Source of the DNA: JAYOFM01 sp038117225 | GTDB taxonomy: Bacteria; Pseudomonadota; Alphaproteobacteria; Rhodospirillales; Casp-alpha2 | Direction: 5' to 3' | Length of the DNA: 25,139 nt | NCBI GenBank assembly: GCA_038117225.1 | Contig: JAYOFM010000049.1 | Coordinates: 1-25,139, forward strand | Shown here: piece after piece, positions 24,559 to 25,139 of the stretch | How positions within the stretch are numbered: the stretch's first letter is position 1 | Layout: each line of letters opens with the position of its first letter | The notes under the pieces: generated by a model | Database searches by the model: none | The model's input: the letters and a program-made list of their open reading frames with translations, nothing else | Told to the model about the DNA's origin: nothing | Made by a program: the position numbers and the translations under genes

Positions 24559-24815
24559 GCCCAGGAATTTGGGTCGGCCCGAACCGGACGTGCTGTTTTC
24601 ATTGTGAATATGTCGAAGGGATGCGTGGGCGGCGGTGCTTCGTTGCACACTAGCCAACTGAGCGCTGGCTCGTCTGTGCATTTTTTCAAGTCGTTATGGG
24701 TTTCGATCATTCTGGTTTGCCAGGGTGTTTCGGAGTTCATAACGGACCAAATTTGTGCAGAGGAACAGCTCTTGTTTTCCTGGACTTTCCGGCCTCGGCC
24801 GGGAATACGGGAAGT

Positions 24816-25139
<324 letters not shown>

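Noticed and set aside
24760..24785. Possible boxA antitermination site (CAGCTCTTGTTTT) in the rrn leader
   Set aside because: It matches only part of the boxA consensus TGCTCTTTAACA, so it is not strong enough to list as a feature.

Overview
The window reads as a chromosomal housekeeping segment of an alphaproteobacterium, probably Rhodospirillales-like. The evidence is high GC and GC-rich third codon positions, a DUF4167 protein (a family largely confined to Alphaproteobacteria), a bacterial homologue of the complex I factor NDUFAF5, the order ubiG/lysC/ptsP ... prfA-prmC-DUF4167 ... clpB, and the 5' end of a 16S rRNA gene with alphaproteobacterial signature positions. Coordinates include three runs of N (10880-10979, 23360-23369, 24353-24362), so this is a scaffolded draft.

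Layout. 1-2016 is a minus-strand run: NDUFAF5-like methyltransferase, RidA-family protein, and a secreted alpha/beta hydrolase cut by the window edge. 2026-3955 is a plus-strand run: comF, grxC and a Nit-type amidase. It converges on a small methyltransferase (3972-4592, minus). DUF1178 (4673-5140, plus) faces ubiG (5150-5920, minus). ubiG diverges from lysC-ptsP (6038-9643, plus). Then come a RodZ-like membrane protein with a Thr/Glu-rich tandem repeat broken by a 100-N gap, ispG, hisS, hemA (glutamyl-tRNA reductase), prfA, prmC and DUF4167, all plus strand. A MOSC protein (minus) is divergent from clpB (plus), which has a candidate heat-shock promoter. A minus-strand pair follows: an alpha/beta hydrolase and an M23 murein peptidase whose gene is broken at a 10-N gap. 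A 0.8-kb non-coding stretch carries a near-consensus rrn promoter and leads into the 16S rRNA gene, truncated by the window end.

Functional links. PrmC methylates the GGQ loop of PrfA, and the two genes overlap by 4 bp. HisS, HemA (which uses Glu-tRNA), PrfA and PrmC form a tRNA/translation-linked block. UbiG and the NDUFAF5 homologue both serve the respiratory chain. IspG supplies isoprenoid precursors for the quinone tail. RodZ and the M23 peptidase serve cell shape and wall turnover.

I found no convincing undescribed system such as a defence island, phage, CRISPR or biosynthetic cluster. The observations most worth following are: (i) a 99-bp inverted near-copy of clpB fused into the M23 peptidase gene beside an N gap, which looks like a chimeric join; (ii) a C5-pathway glutamyl-tRNA reductase in an alphaproteobacterial context, where ALA synthase is usual; (iii) the unresolved pentapeptide repeat in RodZ; and (iv) a RidA homologue lacking the catalytic arginine.
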